This document shows, one piece after another, positions 19,901 through 28,546 of a stretch of DNA of 64,000 bases. Position 1 is the stretch's first letter. The number at the start of each line of letters is the position of its first letter. The stretch covers positions 13,758 to 77,757 of the forward strand of contig JAHHSJ010000004.1 of the NCBI GenBank assembly GCA_020025295.1, in the 5' to 3' direction. A program made the translations under genes and the position numbers. Source of the DNA: Oscillospiraceae bacterium (GTDB taxonomy: Bacteria > Bacillota > Clostridia > Oscillospirales > Oscillospiraceae). The notes under the pieces are model-generated. The model ran no database searches. It was not told where the DNA came from and worked only from the letters and a program-made list of their open reading frames with translations.

Positions 19901-20853
19901 TGGTGACGGACAAGACAGCTGCCAACCTGACCCTGCACGGGCGTGAGGTGTCGGTGCGTATTGTGGATGAGCGGAACGCTTTGAATGTGGATAATCTGCT
20001 GGAGCTGCCGCTGGAGTACACAGTGATGGACGAGAATGGCGGTCAGTCGACCGAAACCATGCCTTTGGGTGCGGTAGCGACGATCCGCACCACGGAAGGG
20101 CCGACCAAGGTACACCGAAGCAACGGAACCCACACCCTGACCGTGTCGGCGGCGACCAAGGAGGGGTATAACACCGCTCTGCTGTCCCGTGAGGTGGAGC
20201 AGAAGCTGGCGGAGCTGGACTTGCCGGATGGCTACACCGTAGAGATGGGCGGTGAAGTGGAGCAGGTGCAGGATATGCTGACCCAGATGATGCAGCTGAT
20301 GGCACTGGGCCTGATTCTGGTCTATCTGGTGATGGTGGCGCAGTTCCAGAGCCTGCTCAGCCCCTTCATCATCCTGTTTACCATTCCGCTGGCCTTTACC
20401 GGCGGTCTGGCCGGACTGCTGCTGGCCCGGGATCAGCTGAGCATGGTCAGCCTGCTTGGTTTTACCGTGCTGATGGGCACGGTGGTGAACAACGGCATCG
20501 TGTTTGTGGATTACACCAACCAGCTGCGGCTGGGCGGTCTGGGCAAGTGGGAGGCACTGGCTGCCGCAGGTAAGACCCGTATGCGTCCCATCCTGATGAC
20601 CACCCTCACCACGGTGCTGGCGATGAGCACCATGATGTTCAGTCAGGACATCACCGCATCGATGAGCCGAGGCATGGCGGTGGTGGTGTCCGGCGGACTG
20701 CTCTACGCCACCCTGATGACCCTCTTTGTGGTGCCGGTGATGTATGACCTGCTCTACCGCAAACAGCCCCGTGTGGTGGATGTGGGAGACGATCTGGACA
20801 CCATCCCCGACGATGCGGCGGAGTATCTGGAGCAGCATCCTGCGGAGGAGTAA
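16930..20853 (+). CDS. RND-family efflux permease with a coiled-coil insertion
   Basis: This 1307-residue protein of the AcrB/HAE family is a proton-driven exporter in the cytoplasmic membrane. The N-terminal helix (about 10-30) leads to the porter domain (ATTDLLPPISTPYLMVVTTD). The transmembrane bundle follows, with GMLVDNSIVVVENIYR carrying the proton-relay Asp. A second porter/membrane half ends in GTVVNNGIVFVDYTNQ. Between the first porter segments (about residues 190-455) lies an about 265-residue Glu/Gln/Ala-rich coiled-coil insert that typical 1030-residue AcrB proteins lack. It has its own promoter and terminator and no adjacent fusion protein or outer-membrane channel, as expected for a Gram-positive cell. 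The substrate is unknown. Confidence 0.9.
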   Translation: MIKQSVKKPFTVLVAAIAVMLLAVVSLRNATTDLLPPISTPYLMVVTTDPGASPEKVEEEITKPMEQGLSTVSGVQNYASVSGENYATILLEFEDGTDMDAALVKVNTALDQVEPLLPEQCGNPSVLEMSMDMMATMYLAVSHESLDVYALSDYVNNTVMPTFQRQSGVASVSELGTVQEMVEVRLDEEAIQSLNDRLAAHTDERLGEAGDQLAKADGEIQNGLSQLENQRQKLTETQQQQSKKLGELTKKMNEALAAKEAYSAILTSQQANQTALKAERDAYRKADLPGQYEKINEKLAQLQQLPSGEQFPASIADAIARPETLEPLRQTLIGMGQQELAEQLTAENLTQMEQAVTVRLPQIEAELTALETEIAATKAVLEQVSAAADQALANYADVEAGKMSAAVALAQANAQMDAGKTALQDAQTELEQAKKDYQSAKTAALKNANLDGLLTVDALSKLIYAQDFSMPAGYIPDSEGEQWLIKVGEEIPDAEALSRLVLAHVEGIGDITVGDVATVVTVDNAADSYTRMNGHPAVVLSVFKGSTAGTSRVSAECHAALLRMEEEEPGLDITVLLDQGQFVDVFLKSIVNNILLGALLAVVVLALFLRSVRPTLVVAFSIPFSVLVALLLMYFFDISLNIMSMAGLALGIGMLVDNSIVVVENIYRLRARGLSAPRAAVQGGKQVAGAILSSTLTTVCVFLPLIFTTGMVRELMLPFALTITFALLASLAVALTVVPCLGSVALKKQPAPQGKFFEAVLKQYHKALYACLKHKWVPLGLAGGLLIAAIVTVGRMGIVVIPEMNSDQLYAQVTMDESWDMEQCYQTADQVTETLMQVDGVKEVGAMSNPNALAGPGMDVGKNQFRTYIYYLVLDDSISKVDEVKAAQQRVSDALEGISGVEAELSASGVGDMSAMMGSGLAIDLYGRDWNTLHGIAEEVKTLVEQVDGFEEVSDGTEQTDGALQVDIDKDAAMRKGLTVAQIYAQISDALVTDKTAANLTLHGREVSVRIVDERNALNVDNLLELPLEYTVMDENGGQSTETMPLGAVATIRTTEGPTKVHRSNGTHTLTVSAATKEGYNTALLSREVEQKLAELDLPDGYTVEMGGEVEQVQDMLTQMMQLMALGLILVYLVMVAQFQSLLSPFIILFTIPLAFTGGLAGLLLARDQLSMVSLLGFTVLMGTVVNNGIVFVDYTNQLRLGGLGKWEALAAAGKTRMRPILMTTLTTVLAMSTMMFSQDITASMSRGMAVVVSGGLLYATLMTLFVVPVMYDLLYRKQPRVVDVGDDLDTIPDDAAEYLEQHPAEE

Positions 20854-20868
20854 ACGAACCAACAAATC

Positions 20869-20900
20869 AAGCGGCACTGTGCAAAGCACAGTGCCGCTTT
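20869..20900 (+). terminator. Terminator of the RND permease gene
   Basis: The stem AAGCGGCACTGTGC with its complement has an AAA loop and is followed by TTTT. Confidence 0.88.
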
Positions 20901-21672
20901 TGGTCGGTCAAACACAGAGTGCCGCTTTTCCGGTTCCGGCTGCTGCAAACTCAGTTGACAATTTGTGAGGGCTTTGAAAGGGCAACTTACCGAATCGACT
21001 CGTTTTTCCGAGAAAGCAACGATTTTGGGGAAGAAAGAAGATTTTTGCACTGGGTAAAATTTCAGCGTAGAAATTGCTTTGCTTTGCTGGAAAAGTTTCC
21101 CACAAAGGGCCTGAGCCTGCCCTTGCGGCGGAACGGTTTGCTCCCGGCATAGGGAAAAAGCCGCTCCAAAAGAAAATGCAAAAAATACCATTGCGTTGCC
21201 AGCTGGATTGTAGTATAACTAACAATCGTCAGGTCGAAAATAGTTGAAAAGACAGATCGAAAAGCGAGAGAAGCGGTAAAAAGCGGACCCGCAGCCGAAG
21301 AAAGCATGGAGAATCGAATCAAAATGCACATTTCGGAAACGGGTGTGGAATGCAGTGCGTTTCACAGGAAAAACAGTGTGATTAAAGGTGACAAACTGTT
21401 TGAATCAGCCAGCACCTTGTGATGCTGACCGCTCGGTATACGACTGTATACAGCAAGAATAGAGGGGAGATTGAAGGGCAGCCGGAAGAACCGGCGCTGC
21501 GGCGATTAATCCAGTTCAAATACGGTTTATCTTTACTTCCGGGTCGGGTTTGCCCTTGTGGATTTTAGAACGAGGACAAACAGTGAGATTCCGATGGCTC
21601 TGACAGATATGCCAGAAAAGCCAAATACGAATTGTGCCGTGCCTCCGGTTGTAAGCGGTTGTTTTATAACAA
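20901..21672. other. Intergenic region without a supportable gene
   Basis: Short open frames exist on both strands, but none has a ribosome binding site and recognisable protein features. Base composition is lower in GC than the flanks. One frame near 21600-21680 contains a Cys-x4-Cys segment (CRASGCKRLFYNKK) after an upstream stop, which may be a remnant of a lost gene. Two GTATAC hexamers, 10 bases apart start to start, lie at 21436-21451. I see no tRNA or known RNA. Confidence 0.6.
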
Positions 21673-21716
21673 AAAACGGAGTGTATCAAAGGTTGATACA
21701 TTCCGCTTTTGTTTTT
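21673..21716. terminator. Bidirectional terminator, probably of the GntR-type gene
   Basis: The stem ACGGAGTGTATCAA pairs with TTGATACATTCCG and has A-runs on the left and T-runs on the right. It lies 55 bases beyond the stop of the minus-strand regulator. The stem is nearly the same as that of the terminator at 54482. Confidence 0.8.
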
Positions 21717-21770
21717 TGCTTTTTTGTCAAACTTCCTTGCCGGATGCCCCTTTTGGCGTGAATTCCAATG

Positions 21771-22502
21771 TTAGGAATCCTTGTCCGGTTCGGCAAAAGG
21801 AATTTTCCGAATGTCTACCCGTCTCAGGTAGGAGAAGATGGCTTCCATGACCATCCGGCCGTTTTCCGACTTGAATGCATAGTAAATGGAACTGAAGTGA
21901 CGAGCCAGACTGGCGGGCGTGTCGATGTTGGCCGAGCAGGCGTAGTGATTGATGAAGTAGATGGAGCGGTGAATCTGATTGAGGTTCGCCTTGTATGCAC
22001 CGCACAGATACGGATTGGAACACATATTGCAGATTTTGTCCAAAAACCCTGTGTCAAGGCGGAAGGCGGCAATCAGAAAGCTCTCCGTCGGCATGGTCTC
22101 CCACGGAATCCGCTGAAACTGCTGGAGCATCTGCCACAGCTCGGCTAAGTCAGCCTGCGTGGCGTTTTTGGTTGCCTCGTACCCCATGGGAGGCTCCAGT
22201 GCGCTGCGGAATGTCATGATGTCACGGATGGATTTGTAATCGGGGGCGATGACGGCATACTCGTTTTTGCCCGTGTGGGTCAGGAGCCCATACTCCACCA
22301 GAATGGACAGAGCACGGCTGACCGAGGTACGGCTGACATCCAAAAGCTTCGCCAGGTCTCCGTCCTTAAATGTGCTTCCCGGAGCGTATTGCTCAGTTAC
22401 AATTGCAGATCCCAAAACGGTGGCAATGGTGTTGTAGAGAAAAGCAAACGGGTTGCGATCCTGTTCTTTTTTGAACGCATACAAAAGCTCATCGTGTTTC
22501 AT
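21771..22502 (-). CDS. GntR-family transcriptional regulator (FCD-like)
   Basis: The N-terminal winged helix-turn-helix (GDLAKLLDVSRTSVSRALSILVEYGLL, about residues 45-75) is of GntR type. The C-terminal helical domain (DIMTFRSALEPPMGYEATKN and onward) resembles the ligand-binding FCD domain, which often senses carboxylic acids. Length is 243 residues from MKHDELLYAF, chosen because AAAGGCGGG precedes that ATG; the longer upstream reading has no site. The gene is divergent from the oxoacid oxidoreductase operon, so it is the likely regulator of that cluster. Whether it represses or activates cannot be read from sequence. Confidence 0.88.
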   Translation of the reverse strand: MKHDELLYAFKKEQDRNPFAFLYNTIATVLGSAIVTEQYAPGSTFKDGDLAKLLDVSRTSVSRALSILVEYGLLTHTGKNEYAVIAPDYKSIRDIMTFRSALEPPMGYEATKNATQADLAELWQMLQQFQRIPWETMPTESFLIAAFRLDTGFLDKICNMCSNPYLCGAYKANLNQIHRSIYFINHYACSANIDTPASLARHFSSIYYAFKSENGRMVMEAIFSYLRRVDIRKIPFAEPDKDS

Positions 22503-22524
22503 AATGCCCGCCTTTCGAATCGGA

Positions 22525-22546
22525 GTTTGTCTAAAAAAAAACAAAC
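22525..22546. promoter_or_regulatory. Candidate operator in the regulator/operon divergent region
   Basis: GTTTGT and ACAAAC form an inverted repeat with a 10-base A-rich spacer, just upstream of the regulator start. The spacing is one helical turn, which would suit a dimer. This is a candidate only. The plus-strand promoter is not clear; TATAGT at 22675-22680 is a possible -10 box without a good -35. Confidence 0.35.
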
Positions 22547-22789
22547 AGATTCTGCCAAATCCTGATTTCTGTCGCAATGCACAATTATAGAGGGGAAATA
22601 AGGCCTCAAATTTACAATTTTTCACATTTCTGCGGAGGGTCTGTCTTTTTGAAGGAACAATGCCAAAGAAATGTTATAGTATTTGTAGTAATATTTGTAA
22701 TAATTATGCAGATTCACATATTGCCATTTTATGCAGAACACTGACAGAAGTCAAGGGAACAGAGGAAAACGACGAAGGGGGTTTTGTTT

Positions 22790-22999
22790 ATGGGAAAAAT
22801 TGTGATTGACACACGCGTATGTAAGGGATGTGGATACTGCATTAGTTTCTGTCCTCAAAAGGTGCTCCAATTCGGAGAACAGAGAAACAGCTGCGGCTAT
22901 GGAAACCGGTGCCCTGAAATGATCGAGGGTGCCAAGTGCGTGGCCTGCAAAACCTGTGCAATTGTCTGTCCTGATTCCGCAATCACAGTGTACAAGTAA
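22790..22999 (+). CDS. 2-Oxoacid:ferredoxin oxidoreductase, ferredoxin-like delta subunit
   Basis: This 69-residue protein binds two 4Fe-4S clusters (CKGCGYCISFCP and CVACKTCAIVCP). It passes electrons from the TPP-containing subunits to free ferredoxin. It is the first gene of the four-subunit set, has GAAGGGGG upstream, and is 13 bases from the alpha subunit gene. The extra cysteines between the motifs (CGYGNRC) are unremarkable. Confidence 0.9.
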   Translation: MGKIVIDTRVCKGCGYCISFCPQKVLQFGEQRNSCGYGNRCPEMIEGAKCVACKTCAIVCPDSAITVYK

Positions 23000-23012
23000 G
23001 GGAGGGCTTGAA

Positions 23013-24125
23013 ATGGGCAGCGAAAACAAAATCGTGCTGATGGGCAATGACGCCATGGGCGAAGCTGCGATGCGCAGCGGATGTAAATTTTTTGCAGGCT
23101 ATCCAATCTCTCCGCAGACACAAATCTTAGACTATTTAGCAAAGAACATGCCAAAGCGTGGCTGTACTTTTTTACAGGCAGACAGTGAGCTGGGCGCCAT
23201 CAACATGGTCATCGGTGCTTCCATCGCCGGTGAGCGTGCCATGGTCGCCTCTTCCAGCACCGGTCTTGCCCTGATGTATGAAGCCTTTGCCGCAGCGACC
23301 AACGGCGGCTTCCCCATGCTGATTGTGGATGTCACCCGTGAAGGTGCCGCTCAGACCGGCATCAAGGCATCCCAGAGCGATTACAATATGCTCACGAAAT
23401 CCTTCGGCGACGGCGGACTTCGTGTTCCGGTGCTCTGCCCCGCAACGGTGCAGGAACTGGCTGAGCTGGTGGGACTTGGGTTTGATATCGCAGATCGTTA
23501 CAGAACCCCTGTGGTCATCATGACCGAACCCACCACTGCACAGACCATCGAGGCAGTGGACTTCTCCAAGGTCATGCCGGACAAGCACTACGATAAACGG
23601 ATGTATACACCTTCCGGCCGGGATACACGCCCGGTGCCGGGTTCCCTGCGTGTGGAGGACAGCCCCCACGTGTACACCAATGAATTCGGTCCTGAGACGA
23701 TGCAGATCTACAATATGCGCCATTTCGAGGAAATCGACGCAAAGTGCCAAGAGATTGGCCGCAACGAGATGATCTGCGAGGAATTCATGACAGAGGACGC
23801 AGAATACATCATTACCGCCTTCGGCGCACCTGCCCGCTACGGCATCGACGCAGTCAAGGAGCTGCGTGCAGAGGGATACAAGGTTGGCATGATTCGTCCG
23901 GTTATGCTTTACCCCTTCCCCGAAGCGTACTTCTCCAAGCTGGATCCCTCCAAGATCAAGGGCGTGATGAGCGTAGAGATGTGCATTCCTGTAGCGTTCT
24001 ACCATGATGTGCGCGAATATGTGCCAGACGCCATCCCCGTAAAGAGCTGCGCCACCGCTGGCGGTGTCATCGCAGACTGCGACAAAATCGAGGAGGCGTT
24101 CCGTAATCATTTCGGAACTAAGTGA
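23013..24125 (+). CDS. 2-Oxoacid:ferredoxin oxidoreductase, alpha subunit
   Basis: This 370-residue subunit has the pyrimidine-binding TPP domain (FFAGYPISPQTQILDYLAK, QADSELGAINMVIGAS, ASSSTGLALMYEA) and the C-terminal domain (ITAFGAPARYGIDAVKEL). It oxidatively decarboxylates a 2-oxo acid to acyl-CoA together with the beta and gamma subunits. By pattern it is nearest the 2-oxoglutarate or branched-chain oxoacid (KorA/VorB) group rather than pyruvate:ferredoxin oxidoreductase, but substrate cannot be assigned from sequence alone. GGAGGG precedes the ATG. Confidence 0.92.
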   Translation: MGSENKIVLMGNDAMGEAAMRSGCKFFAGYPISPQTQILDYLAKNMPKRGCTFLQADSELGAINMVIGASIAGERAMVASSSTGLALMYEAFAAATNGGFPMLIVDVTREGAAQTGIKASQSDYNMLTKSFGDGGLRVPVLCPATVQELAELVGLGFDIADRYRTPVVIMTEPTTAQTIEAVDFSKVMPDKHYDKRMYTPSGRDTRPVPGSLRVEDSPHVYTNEFGPETMQIYNMRHFEEIDAKCQEIGRNEMICEEFMTEDAEYIITAFGAPARYGIDAVKELRAEGYKVGMIRPVMLYPFPEAYFSKLDPSKIKGVMSVEMCIPVAFYHDVREYVPDAIPVKSCATAGGVIADCDKIEEAFRNHFGTK

Positions 24126-24138
24126 CGGAGGTGTAAAA

Positions 24139-24876
24139 ATGGAAGAAGTCGTATATGAGAGATCCAAACTGCTCCACCCGATGCTTACCTACTACTGTGC
24201 TGGATGTCAGCATGGCATTGTTTCCAAAATTCTGGTGGAACTGGCAGAAGAGATGAACATCACCAACAACATGGCAATCTGCTTCGGCATTGGCTGCTAT
24301 GTGGCTGGCACTATGAACGTTGATTTGGATATGTTCCCCGCACTGCACGGTCGTGCCTGTGCGGTTGCCACCGGCTTCAAGCGGATGCGGCCCAATCAGC
24401 TGGTGCTGACATATCAGGGTGACGGCGACTGCGCCTCCATTGGCCTGGGCGATACCCTTCAGGCGGCCGCTCGCGGCGAAAACTTCACCACCATCATGGT
24501 CAACAACCAGAACTACGGCTGTACCGGCGGTCAGCTGGCACCGACGACGCCGTTGGGCATGGTTACGGCCACGACCCCTTATGGTCGAACTGCGGCGGAT
24601 CAGGGCTACCCGATCCACATGGCCGAGCTGGTCAGCCAGATGGAAGGCTGCCGCTTCGCCGCACGGGGCGCACTGACAACCCCCGCTCAGATTCGCAAGT
24701 CCAAGGAATACATCAAGCATGCCATTGAACTGCAGCAGCAGGGGCATGGCTATACCTTCGTGGAACTCCTCAGCGCTTGTCCCTCCACATACAAAGTGCC
24801 GTTTGACAAGGTACGGGAGTATCAGGAGCAGAATGTGTTCCCCATCTTTAAACAGGGCATTTTTAAGGATGAGTAA
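24139..24876 (+). CDS. 2-Oxoacid:ferredoxin oxidoreductase, beta subunit (TPP-binding)
   Basis: The 245-residue subunit has the TPP diphosphate/Mg motif GDGDCASIGLGDTLQAA followed by NNQNYGCTGGQ. N-terminal YYCAGCQHG and FGIGCYV carry conserved cysteines. It forms the catalytic site with the alpha subunit. The gene starts 13 bases after alpha and is 12 bases from gamma, with GGAGGTG upstream. Confidence 0.93.
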   Translation: MEEVVYERSKLLHPMLTYYCAGCQHGIVSKILVELAEEMNITNNMAICFGIGCYVAGTMNVDLDMFPALHGRACAVATGFKRMRPNQLVLTYQGDGDCASIGLGDTLQAAARGENFTTIMVNNQNYGCTGGQLAPTTPLGMVTATTPYGRTAADQGYPIHMAELVSQMEGCRFAARGALTTPAQIRKSKEYIKHAIELQQQGHGYTFVELLSACPSTYKVPFDKVREYQEQNVFPIFKQGIFKDE

Positions 24877-24888
24877 GGAGGCTGAATT

Positions 24889-25422
24889 ATGGAAAAAACA
24901 TTTTTCATCTCTGGTATCGGAGGTCAGGGCGTTCAGGTTCTGTGCAAGGCTCTGGCAACTGTGGTGGACGACTGCGGCATGAATATGTGTCTGTATCCCT
25001 GGTATCAGGGGCAGCGCAGAGGCGGAGCCACTTATGGACGCCTGATTATTTCCGACGAGCGCATCGGCGCCCCGGAAAAACGACAGTACGATATTGTAGT
25101 GCTGCTGGATGAAGCATCCTTGCGGGACTATGGTAATAAGCGCAAACCCGGCGGAACGGTTATCGTCAATTCGGACCTCATTGACTCGGTCCCCTTTGAC
25201 GATGTGACGGTGGTGGGAGTTCCCTTCACCAGCACGGCGGAATCCACGGGAAATGAGCGCTGCTTTAATCTGGTAGTCGGCGGTTTTTTGAGCGCCTATA
25301 CCAAAATCGTCCCTGTGGAGGCTATGCGCAGCGAAATGCTGAAGCGGACCGCACGCAGCGACGAACAAGCTGTAATTTATGGAAAGGCATTCGATATGGG
25401 TGCCTTCCTTGTAAAGGAGTAA
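24889..25422 (+). CDS. 2-Oxoacid:ferredoxin oxidoreductase, gamma subunit
   Basis: This 177-residue subunit has the family start ISGIGGQGVQVLCKALA and the QGQRRGGATYGRLIISDE region that contributes to CoA binding. With delta, alpha and beta it completes the four-gene enzyme. AAGGAGG precedes the start. The next gene begins four bases after its stop. Confidence 0.93.
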   Translation: MEKTFFISGIGGQGVQVLCKALATVVDDCGMNMCLYPWYQGQRRGGATYGRLIISDERIGAPEKRQYDIVVLLDEASLRDYGNKRKPGGTVIVNSDLIDSVPFDDVTVVGVPFTSTAESTGNERCFNLVVGGFLSAYTKIVPVEAMRSEMLKRTARSDEQAVIYGKAFDMGAFLVKE

Positions 25423-25426
25423 AATT

Positions 25427-26368
25427 ATGAAAATTGCGATTCTCGGAGCAGGAGCCACTGGCTGTAATGTGGGTGGACATCTGAAACTGGCTGGTGAAGA
25501 GGTTTATCTGATGGACCCCTTCCAGGCACACATGGACGCCATTCGTGAGCATGGCTTGTTCTGGTGTGATGGTGCCACCGGCGAGGAGTTCGGCCCCATT
25601 TTCTTTGATGGCGCCGGAAACGATGCCAAAGAGGTCGGCCCCTGCGATGTGGTGTTCGTTCAGACGAAGAATCCCTTCACCAAGGCTGCTATCGAGGGCC
25701 ATTGGGAGCTGTTTGACGATCACACTACCGTGATTACGCTGCAGAATGGTCTGGGAACCACCGACACCCTGCTGGAGTACTTCCCCGCAGAGCGCATCGG
25801 CTACGGTATCCTGTACAGCGGCGGCCAGATCCTGGAGCCCGGCCGTATTCAGATGCTGCACTCTGACCGCAACATCCTGTTCCGTCGCCTGCAGGGTGAA
25901 AAGAGCGCCCTGTACGATGAGCTGCTGGCTGCTTTCGAGAAGAGCGATTTCCCCAGCTATTACAATGATGAGATCGACGCCATCATCTGGACCAAGGTCG
26001 GCGTCAACTGCTTCTGCAACATGGCTTGCGGCATTACCCGTCTGACCATGCAGAAGCTGCTGCGTCACCCCAACGGCAACGCTCTGGTGGAGAACATCGT
26101 TGACGAGGTCGTGGCTGTGGCTCACGCCAAGGGCGTGGAGATTCACGCAGAGGACGTTCTGCACGCCCGTACGATGGCGCTGAATGCTCCCACTGAAAAC
26201 TATCCTTCCGGTGCTCAGGATGTGATGCACAAGAAGCTGACTGAGGTCGATTCCCTGAACGGCGCTGTTGCACGCTATGGCCGTGAGCTGGGCGTTCCGA
26301 CCCCTGTTAATGAGACGATTTCCAATTTGATTCACGTTATTCAGGACACCTATTCAGACCAGTTCTAA
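25427..26368 (+). CDS. Ketopantoate reductase (ApbA/PanE)-family 2-oxoacid/hydroxyacid dehydrogenase
   Basis: The Rossmann motif GAGATGCNVG is at residues 7-16. TLQNGLG carries the conserved Asn. IIWTKVGVNC carries the catalytic Lys. TEVDSLNG and ELGVPTPVN match the C-terminal domain. Length is 313 residues, as usual. The family reduces 2-dehydropantoate with NADPH, but many members act on other 2-oxo or 2-hydroxy acids. Its place inside a catabolic operon, four bases after the oxidoreductase gamma gene, makes a pathway-specific substrate more likely than pantothenate synthesis. That is inference. Confidence 0.85.
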   Translation: MKIAILGAGATGCNVGGHLKLAGEEVYLMDPFQAHMDAIREHGLFWCDGATGEEFGPIFFDGAGNDAKEVGPCDVVFVQTKNPFTKAAIEGHWELFDDHTTVITLQNGLGTTDTLLEYFPAERIGYGILYSGGQILEPGRIQMLHSDRNILFRRLQGEKSALYDELLAAFEKSDFPSYYNDEIDAIIWTKVGVNCFCNMACGITRLTMQKLLRHPNGNALVENIVDEVVAVAHAKGVEIHAEDVLHARTMALNAPTENYPSGAQDVMHKKLTEVDSLNGAVARYGRELGVPTPVNETISNLIHVIQDTYSDQF

Positions 26369-26383
26369 GGGAGATGGGCTTGT

Positions 26384-28486
26384 ATGTTGGATAAATTGTT
26401 CAAACCTCAAAGCGTTGCGTTGATTGGTGCCAGTGATCGTTTGGGCAGCTTCGGTTGTTTTGCGGCCCAAAGCATGATCCAGAGCAAAGACAAATACAGA
26501 TTTTACTTTGTGAATCAGCGGAAACCCGAATTGTTTGGAATTAAGACTTATCCCAATGTATCTGCCCTTCCGGAATGTCCGGATTTAGTCCTGATTACCA
26601 CTCCTGCCAGCTCAGTGAATGCGCTGCTGGTGGAAGCGGCAGAGCGAGGAACCCGGGACTTCATTGTATACTCCAGTGGCTTCGCAGAGGATCACCGCTG
26701 CAACGGAAGCAATCTGGAGCAGGAGATGGAGAAAATCGCCCGGAAATACGACCTGCATATCGTGGGCCCCAACTGCTGCGGAATCTTCAACAATGTGGAC
26801 AAGATTTCCGTTTGGGGCAGCAACGGTAACTACAAATTCAAACCCGAAACCGGTGTGGCCGTTCTCGGCCACAGCGGTGGGTATACCATGGGCGGATTGG
26901 ACCGCCCGTGGGTCAATGTTTCCTATGGCATCTCCGGCGGCAACGGCAGCATTATTTCCCAAGAGGAACTGGCGGAATACTGTGTGGATTCCGATGCCGC
27001 CAAGGTGCTGTGTATGTACATGGAAGGAATCAAGAAGCCTGATACCGTGTATCGCCTGTTCAAGAAGTGCGTGGATAAAAAGATCCCCTGCGTCACGCTG
27101 AAATCCGGACGCAGCCAAAAGGGCGCCATTTCCACGGCTTCCCATACCGGCAATCTGGCAGGCTCCTATGAAATGTTCCGTGCGGTGTTTGACAAGTACG
27201 GCGTCCTTTCCCCGGACGGCGTTGAAGAATACTACGGCTTGGAATATGTGCTGGAGACGCTGGGCGGAAATCTGCCTAAGCGCAATCGGTTTGCCATCGT
27301 CTGCCGCTCCGGCGGTGAGGCTACGATGAGCGCGGATTTGGCGGAACGGTACGGTCTGGTGCTGCCGGACCTGGATCAGTCCACCAAGGATGCCATCAAT
27401 GAGATGATGCCCGACTTCGGCACGGCCAAGAATCCTCTGGATATGACCGCCGGATTGCTGGGCGATCAGCAGAAGCTGGCCCGCACATTCGAGCTGCTGG
27501 CTGCGGACCCGAATATCGACGGTATTATCGCTGCCTTTGACTTTACGGCAAATCAGGTCGTCACCGGATACGATATGCATTCGTTTTTGGGTGAGCCTGT
27601 GCTGAATTGCCGCAAAAAGTACCCCAATATTCCCCTGTTTATGATGCCGCAGTACGAGCAGGAGCGGGATTTGGACTGGCGCATGAAGCTGAAGCAAGCC
27701 GGCGTGCCCATTCTGCCCCCTGCCGAGATCGGCTATAAGCTGATGGGAACTCTGGTGCGCTACATCGAGTACGATCCCAGCACCAAGCGTCTGGAATGGG
27801 CCGTCCCCGACCACTTCCCCGAACAGGCCAAGCCCCTCACCGAGTATGACAGCAAGGTGGAGCTGGCGAAAGCGGGAATTCCGGTTCCGAAGCAGTGCAT
27901 TGCCCGGAACAAGGAAGAGCTGGCCGAGGTCTGCGCTGAGTTCGGCTATCCTCTGGTGCTGAAGATCAATTCCCCCGACATCCTCCACAAGACGGAGGCA
28001 GGCGGTGTTCGTCTGCGTATCCAGAGCTTGGAGGAAGCACAGGAAGCCTTCGACGGCATCCTGCGGGACTGCCGAGCCTTCAAACCGGAGGCACGACTGG
28101 ACGGTGTGCTGGTACAGCAAATGGCAAAGGCCGGACAGGAAATCATTCTGGGTGTGAAAAATGATCGCCAGCTGGGCCCCATGCTCCTCGTGGGACTGGG
28201 CGGCGTGTTTGTAGAGGTGTTCAAGGATACCAGCCTTGTTCCGTGCCCCATCAGTCATGCTGAGGCGCTGGAGCACTTGCAGAAGCTGAAATCCTATCAG
28301 CTGCTGACCGGTTACCGCGGCAGCGCTCCCTGTGACATTGAGGCACTGGCGAATCTGATGGTCAAGGTCTCGGAATATGCCGCAGAAAACAAGAACACCG
28401 TCAAGGAAATGGACATTAACCCTGTTTATGTCTATGAGGAAGGTGAAGGCGTCTGCGTGGTGGATGCCTTGATCTTGAAAGAATGA
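26384..28486 (+). CDS. ADP-forming acyl-CoA synthetase (acetate-CoA ligase, NDP-forming type)
   Basis: This 700-residue protein fuses the alpha and beta parts. It has a CoA-binding Rossmann domain (PQSVALIGASDRLGSFG), two succinyl-CoA-ligase-like domains (IVGPNCCGIFN, then ASHTGNLAG with the likely phosphohistidine H254), and a C-terminal ATP-grasp domain (LVLKINSPDILHKTEAGGV). The family converts acyl-CoA, ADP and Pi to free acid, CoA and ATP. Following the oxoacid oxidoreductase, it would give substrate-level ATP from the acyl-CoA product. The gene is 15 bases from its upstream neighbour. Confidence 0.9.
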   Translation: MLDKLFKPQSVALIGASDRLGSFGCFAAQSMIQSKDKYRFYFVNQRKPELFGIKTYPNVSALPECPDLVLITTPASSVNALLVEAAERGTRDFIVYSSGFAEDHRCNGSNLEQEMEKIARKYDLHIVGPNCCGIFNNVDKISVWGSNGNYKFKPETGVAVLGHSGGYTMGGLDRPWVNVSYGISGGNGSIISQEELAEYCVDSDAAKVLCMYMEGIKKPDTVYRLFKKCVDKKIPCVTLKSGRSQKGAISTASHTGNLAGSYEMFRAVFDKYGVLSPDGVEEYYGLEYVLETLGGNLPKRNRFAIVCRSGGEATMSADLAERYGLVLPDLDQSTKDAINEMMPDFGTAKNPLDMTAGLLGDQQKLARTFELLAADPNIDGIIAAFDFTANQVVTGYDMHSFLGEPVLNCRKKYPNIPLFMMPQYEQERDLDWRMKLKQAGVPILPPAEIGYKLMGTLVRYIEYDPSTKRLEWAVPDHFPEQAKPLTEYDSKVELAKAGIPVPKQCIARNKEELAEVCAEFGYPLVLKINSPDILHKTEAGGVRLRIQSLEEAQEAFDGILRDCRAFKPEARLDGVLVQQMAKAGQEIILGVKNDRQLGPMLLVGLGGVFVEVFKDTSLVPCPISHAEALEHLQKLKSYQLLTGYRGSAPCDIEALANLMVKVSEYAAENKNTVKEMDINPVYVYEEGEGVCVVDALILKE

Positions 28487-28546
28487 GAGAACATTGAAAT
28501 CCATATATAATGCAAGAAGACGAAAGAATTGAGGGAGAAAACAATA

